DNA from: Stieleria magnilauensis
GTDB lineage: Bacteria; Planctomycetota; Planctomycetia; Pirellulales; Pirellulaceae
Assembly: GCA_007753675.1 (NCBI GenBank)
Contig: CP036432.1
Span: 3,074,394-3,138,393, forward strand
DNA: 64,000 nt
Reading direction: 5' to 3'
Shown here: one piece after another, positions 1 to 7,676 of the stretch
How positions within the stretch are numbered: the stretch's first letter is position 1
Layout of the letters: every line of letters starts with the position of its first letter
Notes under the pieces: generated by a model
What the model was told of the DNA's origin: nothing
Databases searched by the model: none
The model's input: only the letters and a program-made list of their open reading frames with translations
Position numbers and translations under genes: made by a program

Positions 1-958
1 GCGGCGGAGCAGCCATCGACTGCACACCCAATCCGCGAGCGATCGGAGTCGGGTTCGAAGTGACGGTTTCAAGAAACTCGACCAGTTGCACCAAACTGGC
101 GGCGAGCCCCCGGGCGGCAGCCGGATCGGTTCGCGTCAGTGACTCATCGCACGCCCATTCGGCGGATTCTTCATAACGACGCACGCACCACCACGCCGCC
201 GGGTTCCACCAATGCAACACCACGGCAATCCGGGCAACCGCTTGCCGCCAAACGTCACGACGACACAAGTGAGCCAGTTCGTGCAACAGCACCCCACGCC
301 GCTGGTCGGCGGAAAGCGAACGCCAATATTGTTCGGGGACCACCAAGGCGTATCCGCGAGGTCGACGCACCAGCATCGGTCCGGCCGAACCGGAGACGAC
401 CATTTGGGGTGCCTGATAGCCGCGACCTGAACAAAGCGTTTGCCACTCGGCTTGCCAAGGTTCCGGCGCTGGTTGCAGTTGATCGACCAATCGACACAGT
501 TGGGCATAGCGGAACAGACTGCGGATCACGATGCAGACGATCCCGAGCATCCAAAACAGACACGCGACCGAAACGCCAAGCTCCGTCCACGAGGTCACCC
601 GTGGGGCCTGATCCGTCTGCCCGGACGACAACACGGTCGATTGCAACGCAAACTCACCTTGCGATCGATCGCGCTGAGGCAACGGCGTGTTTCCGACCAC
701 GGCATCACTGCCCGACGGAGTGAATTCAGCAACGTCGTGGACGGCGAGCTGTGTCGCACCGATGGGCGTGCTTTCCAACCACGGCAGCTCGACGGGCACC
801 CGAAACAGCATCAGCCCCTGCAGCAGCACGCAGAACAACAGGCATTGCCGCAAACGCGGCGTCACGACATCCAAGCGTCGCAGCAAGAAGGCTGCCAAAC
901 CGCACGCGATCGTTAACATGACCGATGCAGTCACCAGACAATGCAAGAGTGTGATCAT
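1..958 (-). CDS. M56 family (BlaR1/MecR1-like) membrane metallopeptidase, 3' part outside window
   Basis: The minus-strand frame is open from an ATG at 958 to the left edge, giving 319 codons, so the C-terminal part is missing. The N-terminal half has hydrophobic membrane segments around residues 3-25, 36-55 and 125-147. The zinc motif HELAH lies at residues 226-230, followed by a downstream WACDES stretch typical of M56 peptidases. These are sensor peptidases that in BlaR1/MecR1 systems cleave the partner BlaI repressor. The start codon overlaps the stop of the upstream BlaI-like gene by one base (TGATG), so the two are probably translationally coupled. Whether this copy senses beta-lactams is unknown: planctomycetes carry many BlaI/M56 pairs and the C-terminal sensor region is not visible. 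Confidence 0.85.
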   Translation of the reverse strand, partial: MITLLHCLVTASVMLTIACGLAAFLLRRLDVVTPRLRQCLLFCVLLQGLMLFRVPVELPWLESTPIGATQLAVHDVAEFTPSGSDAVVGNTPLPQRDRSQGEFALQSTVLSSGQTDQAPRVTSWTELGVSVACLFWMLGIVCIVIRSLFRYAQLCRLVDQLQPAPEPWQAEWQTLCSGRGYQAPQMVVSGSAGPMLVRRPRGYALVVPEQYWRSLSADQRRGVLLHELAHLCRRDVWRQAVARIAVVLHWWNPAAWWCVRRYEESAEWACDESLTRTDPAAARGLAASLVQLVEFLETVTSNPTPIARGLGVQSMAAPP

Positions 959-1386
959 CACCGTTTGCCTCCCGACTGGCCCTGGGAACTGCGTTTCGAG
1001 TCAGCCTTGCCGGAGCCAGGATTCTGTTCGGCGTCGCGAATCAGACGTTTGAGTTCCTGCAACTCGTCGCGGCTGATTTCACGGTCCTGCATCAACTGGG
1101 CGACCAGCGGAACGACACTGCCGCCGGAGAGTTTTGAGATCAGCTGATCCAGATGCCCCGCCTGGGCTTGCTCCCGCTCGATCGCGGCGGCGTACTCCGC
1201 CGGCCGCCCCGATTTGGACGCCAAGCCCTTGTCCACCAAACGGTTCAATCGCGTTTGCATGGTGGTGTAACCGACCGTCTCGGCGCCGAAACGCTCGTGG
1301 GCCTGGGCCAACGTCAGCGGCCCTTCACGCCACAACAGGTCCATCAAGTCCAGCTCACCGCTGGAAAGACGCGTGGTAGATTTCAT
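958..1386 (-). CDS. BlaI/MecI/CopY-family transcriptional repressor
   Basis: A protein of about 142 aa. It opens with a winged-helix domain (residues about 5-75) containing the family-typical pattern ELDLMDLLW, then GYTTMQTRLNRLVDKG and a dimerisation half. BlaI-type repressors bind short dyads and are inactivated by cleavage by the partner M56 peptidase, which follows here with a one-base overlap. I chose the ATG at 1386 because the two-codon longer start at 1392 is a TTG. The C-terminal 25 residues are Ser/Lys/Gly-rich and probably unstructured. Two dyads 41-78 bp upstream are likely autoregulatory operators. The family assignment is firm; the regulon is not known. Confidence 0.92.
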   Translation of the reverse strand: MKSTTRLSSGELDLMDLLWREGPLTLAQAHERFGAETVGYTTMQTRLNRLVDKGLASKSGRPAEYAAAIEREQAQAGHLDQLISKLSGGSVVPLVAQLMQDREISRDELQELKRLIRDAEQNPGSGKADSKRSSQGQSGGKR

Positions 1387-1427
1387 CCGCAATACACCGA
1401 GCGAAAAGGAAACGTCAGAATCGCGTT

Positions 1428-1464
1428 TACGACAACGGTCGTATCTTTTACGACGGACGTCGTA
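1428..1464. promoter_or_regulatory. Tandem BlaI-type operator dyads
   Basis: Two 16-bp dyads with the same architecture, TACGAC-N4-GTCGTA, lie at 1428-1443 and 1449-1464. Both half-sites are exact, and their centres are 21 bp apart, which is two helical turns. They sit upstream of the BlaI-like gene, in the right place for autoregulation. Binding is inferred, not shown. Confidence 0.7.
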
Positions 1465-1867
1465 AAGTCAAGCGAGAATTGCGAATTTCCCAAAGTGGGG
1501 CAAGCATCCTGCTTGCCTCCTCGCAGGCTTCCAGCTTGCCGCACAGCCCTGTAACCGCAAGCTTCCAGCTTGCACCCCGCTCAGGCAACGCTGTGAAGCA
1601 TTTATTCCCAGCGTTTGACGAGGTGTTCGCGGCAGGGCGCAAGCCTGGACCGCTAAAACGTTGGTGTTGACACTCTGTTCGGTTTACGCGACTTCGCTTC
1701 CGTTTGATTTCGTCACCGCTCGGCCTCGCTTCAGCCGAGACAGGATGGGTCGTGAGGAACCTGGACGGACGGAAAATTGCAAATTGAAAAATGCAAAATG
1801 CAAATTTGCAATTGGAAGTTTTCATTTTGCAATTTTCAATCGCTTGCTCCGTGTCGTGCAACGCCGT
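1465..1867. repeat. Non-coding stretch with palindromic repeats
   Basis: I see no convincing gene here. Positions 1499-1577 hold several imperfect copies of a short palindrome of the type GCAAGCTTCCAGCTTGC. Positions 1771-1848 hold an AT-rich inverted repeat centred on the perfect dyad TGCAAATTTGCA at 1799-1810, whose arms repeat AAATTGCAAATTG-like words. Both look like dispersed intergenic repeats of planctomycete genomes. A transcription-termination role at the 3' end of the SPFH gene (which ends at 1868) is possible but unproven. Confidence 0.6.
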
Positions 1868-2833
1868 TCAGGCCCCGGTTTGCACGACGGGCTGGGTGTG
1901 ACGGTCGCTGCAGAGGACGACCAGCAAATTGGAAACGAGTGCCGCCCGCTGGGCGGCATCGAGTTCGACGATGTTGTCTCGCTTGAGATGCTCCAGCGCC
2001 ATCTCCACCATCCCGACGGCACCATCGACGATTTTGGTACGGGCGGCGACGACGGCGCTTGCTTGTTGACGCTGTAACATCGCTGCGGCGATTTCGGGTG
2101 CGTAGGCCAAGTGACTGATGCGGGCTTCCAAGACCTGGACGCCGGCCTTCTCTAATCGATCCTGGATGTCGTCGCGCAACCGGTCACAGATTTCATCGGT
2201 GCTGCCTCGCAAGGACTGCTCGTCGTCTCGACTGTCATAGGGATAGCGTGTTGCCAAACTGCGGAGCGCGGCCTCGCTTTGGACTTCGACAAAGTTTTCG
2301 AAGTCGTCGACCTCGAACAAGGCTTCCGCCGTATCGACGACTTTCCAAACGACGACCGCGGAGATCTCGATCGGGTTCCCGTCGCGGTCGTTGACCTTGG
2401 ACGGTTTCCCTGCTGACCGCGTCTTGGGCTGCGTCACGACGCCTTCTTTATTCTTGGTTTCCGGTTTGGTCGACGAACCGGTTTCGAAGTTCCGGATCCG
2501 CAAACTGACCTTTTTCTTTGTATAGAACGGGTTGACCCAAACGAAGCCGGATCGCTTGACGGTCCCTTTGTATTGGCCGAACAGCAGCAGCACGCGCGAG
2601 TTGTTCGGTGCGATCGCCATCAGCCCGAACATCGCGACAACGCCTGCGACGATCATCAATACGCCTGTTCCGATCAAGGTCGGCCCGTTGGGACCGGCGC
2701 TCGCTCCGGCGACGATGCAGAATGGAGCCGAGACGATCAAGAGAATGCTGATTCCCAGCGGCCCCCAGCCAGAAAACGCGTCGATGACCTTTTCATGGTG
2801 ATGGACGCTGCCGGGCGACGTGGGTTGAGACAT
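1868..2833 (-). CDS. SPFH/Band 7 domain membrane protein
   Basis: A 321-aa protein with two N-terminal hydrophobic segments (about residues 23-45 and 55-77), then an SPFH/Band 7 domain. The domain is recognisable from RVLLLFGQYKGTV, GFVWVNPFY, DRDGNPIEISAVVVWKVVD and a helical C-terminal part with EARISHLAYAPEIA. SPFH proteins form membrane-associated oligomers linked to membrane microdomains or protease control. A Lys/Thr-rich insertion of about 25 residues near residues 118-143 interrupts the first strands of the domain. The reading frame starts at an ATG and has no operon partner within 200 bp. The function is known only at family level. Confidence 0.88.
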   Translation of the reverse strand: MSQPTSPGSVHHHEKVIDAFSGWGPLGISILLIVSAPFCIVAGASAGPNGPTLIGTGVLMIVAGVVAMFGLMAIAPNNSRVLLLFGQYKGTVKRSGFVWVNPFYTKKKVSLRIRNFETGSSTKPETKNKEGVVTQPKTRSAGKPSKVNDRDGNPIEISAVVVWKVVDTAEALFEVDDFENFVEVQSEAALRSLATRYPYDSRDDEQSLRGSTDEICDRLRDDIQDRLEKAGVQVLEARISHLAYAPEIAAAMLQRQQASAVVAARTKIVDGAVGMVEMALEHLKRDNIVELDAAQRAALVSNLLVVLCSDRHTQPVVQTGA

Positions 2834-3059
2834 GGTCGACGCTCTTTTCTCGGGTAAATGGGTGATCGCACAAGGTCGTTATAGACCAGTACCGAGACGA
2901 ACGGTTTTGGGGCGCACAGAAACCGCCGGCATGGCGTTTTCCGGCGGGGTTTCCATTCTCACCTCCACGACCGATCTGCACTATGATTGAGGGCGATCCC
3001 GGAGGCAGCATTCCGACCCGCTGCCCCGCCCAAGCCTTCTCCAAGAACGGAAAACCGGA

Positions 3060-3437
3060 ATGAGCCAATCGGCCGACGAGACACCCGCCCCCGAAACACC
3101 GGCACCGGAAACCCCAGTCCCCGCGAGTCCTACCCGGCCCAACCGGGTGTCCTCCGGCGATCAGCGGAAAGACACGATCGCGCAGTTTGTCACGACCATT
3201 CGCAATCCCGAAGCACAAGTCGGCCAGCACATCATCCAGGCGTTACAGCACGATGACACGGTCGCCGTGCTGACCACCGTCGCGCTCGGCGCGGACGGCC
3301 AGCAACGCGTGATTTCGGTGGCCCTCGACCCCGATCGCATGGCACAGGTCCAAGAGATCCTGACCTCCGCCGAAGGTGAACGCGAAGACGAAGAACCCTG
3401 TGTCGGTTTCCATTGTTTGATCAAGCCGAAACGGTGA
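3060..3437 (+). CDS. Hypothetical protein with Pro/Glu-rich N-terminus
   Basis: A 125-aa ORF starting at an ATG. The first 30 residues are a Pro-Glu-Thr repeat region (APETPAPETPVP). The rest, about residues 35-125, has a regular alternation of hydrophobic and polar residues (TIAQFVTTIRNPEAQVGQHI) and ends in a Cys-containing CVGFHCLIKPKR. I do not recognise a family. It stands alone between a minus-strand SPFH gene and a convergent minus-strand operon. Coding potential is supported by length and composition only. Confidence 0.55.
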   Translation: MSQSADETPAPETPAPETPVPASPTRPNRVSSGDQRKDTIAQFVTTIRNPEAQVGQHIIQALQHDDTVAVLTTVALGADGQQRVISVALDPDRMAQVQEILTSAEGEREDEEPCVGFHCLIKPKR

Positions 3438-3481
3438 CGCTCTGAAAGCCTATTCCCACTCAGTTTCGGCTCGTCGACAAG

Positions 3482-4447
3482 TCACCGCCCCGGCCAGTTT
3501 TCCCACCAAGCTTGAAACAGACGTAATTGATTAAGCGCGTACTGTTCTTGTGACGGACTCAACCGATCCGACGGAAGTGCCGGTCGGCGGTAGATCGGAT
3601 CAATCGTCCCGGCGGCGATCAATCGATAGTAGAGCGTCAGGTCGGGGCCTTCATCGTATTTTGACAACACCGCCAAGGCTTCATCCAACTCCTTGGCGTA
3701 CCGCCGGGCTTCGCAATCACCGCCCGCGGCGCGACGGCAGAGGTCGACCAGGTGAAGCACCTCGCTCGGCAAACAGTTTCCGATGCCGGTGATCGCGCCC
3801 TGTGCACCACACCGCAAAAATCCGAAATAGACTTGCGTGTCGACGCCGACCAACAGCAATCCTCCGTCATCGGACGACGTGATGTGTTCGGCCGCATAGC
3901 TGAGCGATTCGGCGCCACCAAACTCTTTGAATCCGACCAAATTCGGATGCGCCTTGCGAAGCTGCCCATAAAGTCCGGCTTTGGTTTGATAACCGTAATA
4001 GGGACTGTTGTAGATGACCGCCGGCAATTGGGGTGCGGCGGACAGGACACGGCCGAAATGGTCTTCCTGTGCGGCTTCGGAAATGCCGCGTGAAAGCAGG
4101 CGTGGGATCACCATCAAACCGGCCGCGCCGACTTCGGCGGCGTGTGCGGCATGCTCGGCTGCGATGATTGGACTCTGTGCGCCAGTCCCCACAACGACCT
4201 TCAATCCGGCGGCGACCAATCGGGCGACACCTTCACGACGTTGCTCGTCCGTCATCAGCGGCCAATCCCCCATCGATCCACAATACACGACCCCGGTCAT
4301 GCCGGCGGCGACCAGATTGGAAGCGTGCAGGACCATGGCATCGAAGTCGGGCCGACCGTCGTCGCCGATGGGCGTCATGATTGCCGGCAGGCAACCGCGA
4401 AACACACTGTCGTCAATGGTGGTGGCCGCTTGAGTTTCTGTCGTCAT
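3482..4447 (-). CDS. DapA/DHDPS-superfamily lyase, probable 1-pyrroline-4-hydroxy-2-carboxylate deaminase
   Basis: A 321-aa TIM-barrel protein of the dihydrodipicolinate synthase/N-acetylneuraminate lyase superfamily. The Schiff-base lysine is K174 in NLVGFKEFGG, and the supporting tyrosine is Y146 in IYNSPYYG. The phosphate/carboxylate loop is represented by GSMGDWPLM in place of the usual GTTGE. The neighbours are a D-amino-acid FAD oxidoreductase and a proline racemase/hydroxyproline epimerase. That context points to deamination of the pyrroline product of D-hydroxyproline oxidation to 2-oxoglutarate semialdehyde, rather than lysine synthesis. It is the third gene of the operon, about 105 bp after the oxidoreductase gene. 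The semialdehyde dehydrogenase that would complete the pathway is not in the window. Confidence 0.8.
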   Translation of the reverse strand: MTTETQAATTIDDSVFRGCLPAIMTPIGDDGRPDFDAMVLHASNLVAAGMTGVVYCGSMGDWPLMTDEQRREGVARLVAAGLKVVVGTGAQSPIIAAEHAAHAAEVGAAGLMVIPRLLSRGISEAAQEDHFGRVLSAAPQLPAVIYNSPYYGYQTKAGLYGQLRKAHPNLVGFKEFGGAESLSYAAEHITSSDDGGLLLVGVDTQVYFGFLRCGAQGAITGIGNCLPSEVLHLVDLCRRAAGGDCEARRYAKELDEALAVLSKYDEGPDLTLYYRLIAAGTIDPIYRRPALPSDRLSPSQEQYALNQLRLFQAWWENWPGR

Positions 4448-4553
4448 CTGTTTGGTCTGTTCGTGGTTAGAGGTCGCGGATGGATGGGAACGGTTAAGAA
4501 CGCGTCGGGGTCAAAAATGGAATTGAATCGGCCGTCTCAGCGGTCGGTTGATA

Positions 4554-5807
4554 TTAGAAACGCTCCAGGCGATAGGGCGTCGGGTCAAGGTGCGGCTCGT
4601 TTCCGAGCACCAATTCGGCGGCCAACTGTCCCGTCGCGGGCCCGGACGCCATGCCGATCATACCGTTACCGGCGGCAACAAACGCGTTGGCCGCACGGGG
4701 CGAACGACCGATGCACGGCAATCCGTCGGGCATCATCGGTCGCCAGCCTGACCAAGGCGTCTCGGTTGCCCGCGGCAATTCAACCCGCAGGTGTTCTCTC
4801 GCCGAGCGTTTGAGCAACTCGATCCGGGACGGCGGAATCGAACGATCAAATCCGGTCAACTGCATTGTCGAACCGATCCGAAAGGAATCTCCCAGCGGGG
4901 TGACGGCGACGTGATCATCCTCGAAGATCAATGGCGTTTTGGGCATGCCGGTCGCGTCGTCAAAGGTCACCGAGTAGCCTTTGCCGGGAATCACGGGGAT
5001 TCGACAACCGAGCGAGCGTCCCCACTTCGACGCTTCGGCGCCGGTCGCCAACACAAAGGCATCGGCCGACAACCGGTCTCCTTGCGTTGTCTGAACCGAC
5101 GTCAACGCCGCGCCGTCGACGTGCAACGATTCGATTTCCGTCTGCTCGCGAAACACACCGCCGGATGCTTCAATCTCGTCGCGCAACTGATCCAACAAGG
5201 CACTCGGGCAAAGATGCGCGTCGTCGGGGAAATGCCAACCACCGGCCAGCGAATCACGCAGTGTCGGTTCCAGCTGCAAAATGGCGTCTCCGTCATAACG
5301 ATCCAGACGCAATCCGAAATCGCGTCGCAACTGGGACGCCGATTCCTCGTAGGCTTCGAAATCACGGACCGATCGATACACCAACAACAAGCCGCGTTCT
5401 TGCCATTGCAATCGCGCTGCGTGGCGAGACGCGAACGATTGGTATTGCGCCCGGGACGATTTCAACAGCGCATGACGGGCGTTGGACGCGCTGCGAAAAT
5501 CAGCGGCGTTGCAATGCTTGGCGAACCGTAGCAACCACCGCCACAGCGACGGATCCCAGCGCGGCGTGATCGACAACGCCCCACCGAACTTCGCCATCAT
5601 CCGCAAACCATTCGTGACCGCACCGGGGGCACACAGCGGATGGACATGCCCGGGACAGATGTATCCGCAATTGCCCGACGACGCCCCGCTGCCGATCCGA
5701 TCCCGTTCCAGCACCGTCACGGCGCAGCCCGCGCGTGCCAGATGCCAGGCCGTCCAGCATCCGATGACGCCTCCGCCGATAATGATCACGTCCGATCGAG
5801 CACTCAT
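4554..5807 (-). CDS. FAD-dependent D-amino acid oxidoreductase (DadA/D-hydroxyproline dehydrogenase-like)
   Basis: A 417-aa DAO-family flavoprotein. The dinucleotide motif GGGVIG lies at residues 11-16, followed by an acidic strand end (LERDRIGSGAS). The C-terminus carries the family signature GWRPMMPDGLPCIGRSP and a closing FAD contact, GNGMIGMASGPATGQLAAEL. The start ATG overlaps the stop of the epimerase gene (ATGA), so the two are coupled. In hydroxyproline catabolism this enzyme oxidises cis-4-hydroxy-D-proline to the pyrroline carboxylate. The exact substrate and electron acceptor cannot be read from the sequence; D-proline or D-alanine would be alternatives. Confidence 0.85.
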   Translation of the reverse strand: MSARSDVIIIGGGVIGCWTAWHLARAGCAVTVLERDRIGSGASSGNCGYICPGHVHPLCAPGAVTNGLRMMAKFGGALSITPRWDPSLWRWLLRFAKHCNAADFRSASNARHALLKSSRAQYQSFASRHAARLQWQERGLLLVYRSVRDFEAYEESASQLRRDFGLRLDRYDGDAILQLEPTLRDSLAGGWHFPDDAHLCPSALLDQLRDEIEASGGVFREQTEIESLHVDGAALTSVQTTQGDRLSADAFVLATGAEASKWGRSLGCRIPVIPGKGYSVTFDDATGMPKTPLIFEDDHVAVTPLGDSFRIGSTMQLTGFDRSIPPSRIELLKRSAREHLRVELPRATETPWSGWRPMMPDGLPCIGRSPRAANAFVAAGNGMIGMASGPATGQLAAELVLGNEPHLDPTPYRLERF

Positions 5808-6787
5808 CGGCCTGGCCCCCCGATGCCCAGACGCAAGGCGTCCTCGGGATCAAAGATCTGACGTGTTTCCGCGATCACGTGAGCCCGCCCTCGAATGGTC
5901 ACATGGACGCCGTCCGATTCGTTTTCATACGACGCGACGAACCGGCTTCCGGTGATCGACTCCTGAATCCATTCCACACCGGGCTGCAACAATCCGCGTG
6001 CCGCCAGACAAGCCAGTTTTGCAGACGTCCCCGTGCCACAGGGCGAACGATCGTAGTGCCCACCGGGGCACAAGACAAAGTTTCGACAACCGACGTCGTC
6101 CGCCGCTTGCGGGCCCTCGGCCGCGGTGGAAAGCGGGCAATAGAGTTCAACATGATCAATCACCGCGCCGTCTTCGCCGCGGACGCCGTGTTGGTCCAAT
6201 GCGTCGCGAATCCGCTGACTGCGGTCCATCAACTCCGAGAGCGTCGCCGAGTGGACCGCTTCGTCATGCGTCAGAAAAAACCAATTCCCACCGTAGGCGA
6301 TATCCCCCACCACGCGGTCCCCGTCCCGACACGTCAACGCGACGTCCTGGCGGTAACAGCGACTGGGGACGCCGATGAAACGGACGCATCGATTCTGCTC
6401 CAGCGTGGCTTGGACCGATCCCGCGGGCGTGGCAAACCGATACGTTCCCGGGCCAATCAAATCACGATAGCGGAGTGCTTCAACGACGCCGATCAATCCG
6501 TGCCCGCACATCCCCAGGTATCCGACGTTGTTAAAAAACACGATGCATCCGGGGCAAGCGGCATCCTCTCCCGGCGGCGTCACGACGGCGCCAACGGCGT
6601 ACTCGGTTCCACGCGGCTCGCTGGTCAACGTTTTTCGGATCCAATCGAACGGTCCACGCAGTTGCTCCAGTTGTTGCGCCGCCGATTGCCCTAACAGCCC
6701 GATGTCGGCGGCGAACAGCACTCTGGTGATCTCACCGCCTGTGTGGGTGTCTAGAACGGGAAAGGAATCGGGCATAGGCTGAATCAT
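5804..6787 (-). CDS. Proline racemase family protein, probable 4-hydroxyproline 2-epimerase
   Basis: A 327-aa protein from the ATG at 6787 (an upstream in-frame extension to 6856 lacks family similarity). Both catalytic cysteines are present: C94 in GMCGHGLIG and C250 in RSPCGTGTSAK. That favours true epimerases or racemases over the dehydratase members, which have lost the second or first Cys. The N-terminal DTHTGGE motif is also typical. It is the first gene of a three-gene operon whose products would convert trans-4-hydroxy-L-proline to its D-epimer, oxidise it, and deaminate it. A PAS-AraC regulator is transcribed divergently about 130 bp away. Confidence 0.88.
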   Translation of the reverse strand: MIQPMPDSFPVLDTHTGGEITRVLFAADIGLLGQSAAQQLEQLRGPFDWIRKTLTSEPRGTEYAVGAVVTPPGEDAACPGCIVFFNNVGYLGMCGHGLIGVVEALRYRDLIGPGTYRFATPAGSVQATLEQNRCVRFIGVPSRCYRQDVALTCRDGDRVVGDIAYGGNWFFLTHDEAVHSATLSELMDRSQRIRDALDQHGVRGEDGAVIDHVELYCPLSTAAEGPQAADDVGCRNFVLCPGGHYDRSPCGTGTSAKLACLAARGLLQPGVEWIQESITGSRFVASYENESDGVHVTIRGRAHVIAETRQIFDPEDALRLGIGGPGR

Positions 6788-6914
6788 TGCAGGACCGACG
6801 TGGCGGCCACGGGGTGGCAAAAGCCATCGTCTTTCACAGGGCCGTTTGGGTGGCAACCACTATAGTACGTCGCCGGACCGCTAGATTGACATCACCAGTC
6901 TGCGAGAATGAAAA
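6788..6914. promoter_or_regulatory. Divergent promoter region between epimerase operon and PAS-AraC regulator
   Basis: This short divergent intergenic region should hold promoters in both directions. On the plus strand, TTGACA at 6886-6891 resembles a -35 box, but the matching -10 would overlap the TTG start at 6915. On the minus strand, TATAGT near 6863 could be a -10 box. No clear regulator dyad was recognised. Confidence 0.3.
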
Positions 6915-7676
6915 TTGCGCACACCTGACCTAACACCGTTCAACGATGTCCGGCTGGAACTGGCCGGCCAGCTCGCCGATCCGTTCTTGAGCGAGGCACT
7001 TTTCGACCATTTGACAGACATCGTTTACTTCGTGAAAGACCGTCGGGGGCGATATGTGGTCGTCAACGAGACCCTGGTGCAACGCAGTGGTGCCAAGCAA
7101 AAAAGCGACTTGATCGGAAAAACGTCCGAAGAAATTTTTCGCGATCCGATCGGCAACCGCTTCTTCGCGCAAGACCTGTCCGTCATCAAAACGGAGCAAC
7201 CGTTAGTCGACGAACTGGAACGCCACGCCTATCCGTCGGGCAACACGGGCTGGTGTCTGACCACCAAATTGGCGCTCAAGGGAACCGACGGAACCGTTGT
7301 CGGATTGGTCGGAATCTCACGCGACCTGCAGTCACCCGGCGAGGACGCGAGTGACCTGAACCGGCTGGCTCGAATCGTGGGGCACATCAAGCAGCATCTG
7401 GGCACACCGTTGCGGAACTCGGAACTGGCCGAGCGGGAGAACATGTCGACCTACCAGCTCGATCGACGATGCCGCCAGGTCTACGGAATCCCACCGTCCC
7501 AGCTGATCTTGCAGTTGCGAATGGGCGCCGCAGCGACCAAGCTACGTCAGACGGAAGACCCGATCGTTGCCATCGCGCTGGCCGTCGGCTATTCCGACCA
7601 AAGCGCCTTCACCCGACAGTTCCGCCGCACCTTCGGTGTCTCGCCCGGCAAGTTTCGCGTCCAACAAGCAAACTGA
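6915..7676 (+). CDS. PAS domain-containing AraC-family transcriptional regulator
   Basis: About 253 aa from a TTG start at 6915. The true start may be a few codons downstream, because an ATG at 6908 is out of frame and terminates quickly. Residues about 25-135 form a PAS sensor domain (DHLTDIVYFVKDRRGRYVVV, then a PAS-core ending GLVGISRDL). Residues about 150-250 form an AraC double helix-turn-helix ending in the signature VGYSDQSAFTRQFRRTFGVSP. It is divergent from the hydroxyproline-type operon, so it is a strong candidate for its regulator, with the PAS domain binding the effector. Its stop overlaps the start of the DUF885 gene by one base. Confidence 0.88.
   Translation: MRTPDLTPFNDVRLELAGQLADPFLSEALFDHLTDIVYFVKDRRGRYVVVNETLVQRSGAKQKSDLIGKTSEEIFRDPIGNRFFAQDLSVIKTEQPLVDELERHAYPSGNTGWCLTTKLALKGTDGTVVGLVGISRDLQSPGEDASDLNRLARIVGHIKQHLGTPLRNSELAERENMSTYQLDRRCRQVYGIPPSQLILQLRMGAAATKLRQTEDPIVAIALAVGYSDQSAFTRQFRRTFGVSPGKFRVQQAN

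Noticed and set aside
7469-7675. Longer N-terminus for the DUF885 protein
   Set aside because: This part overlaps the PAS-AraC gene in another frame. The ATG at 7676 begins a signal peptide.
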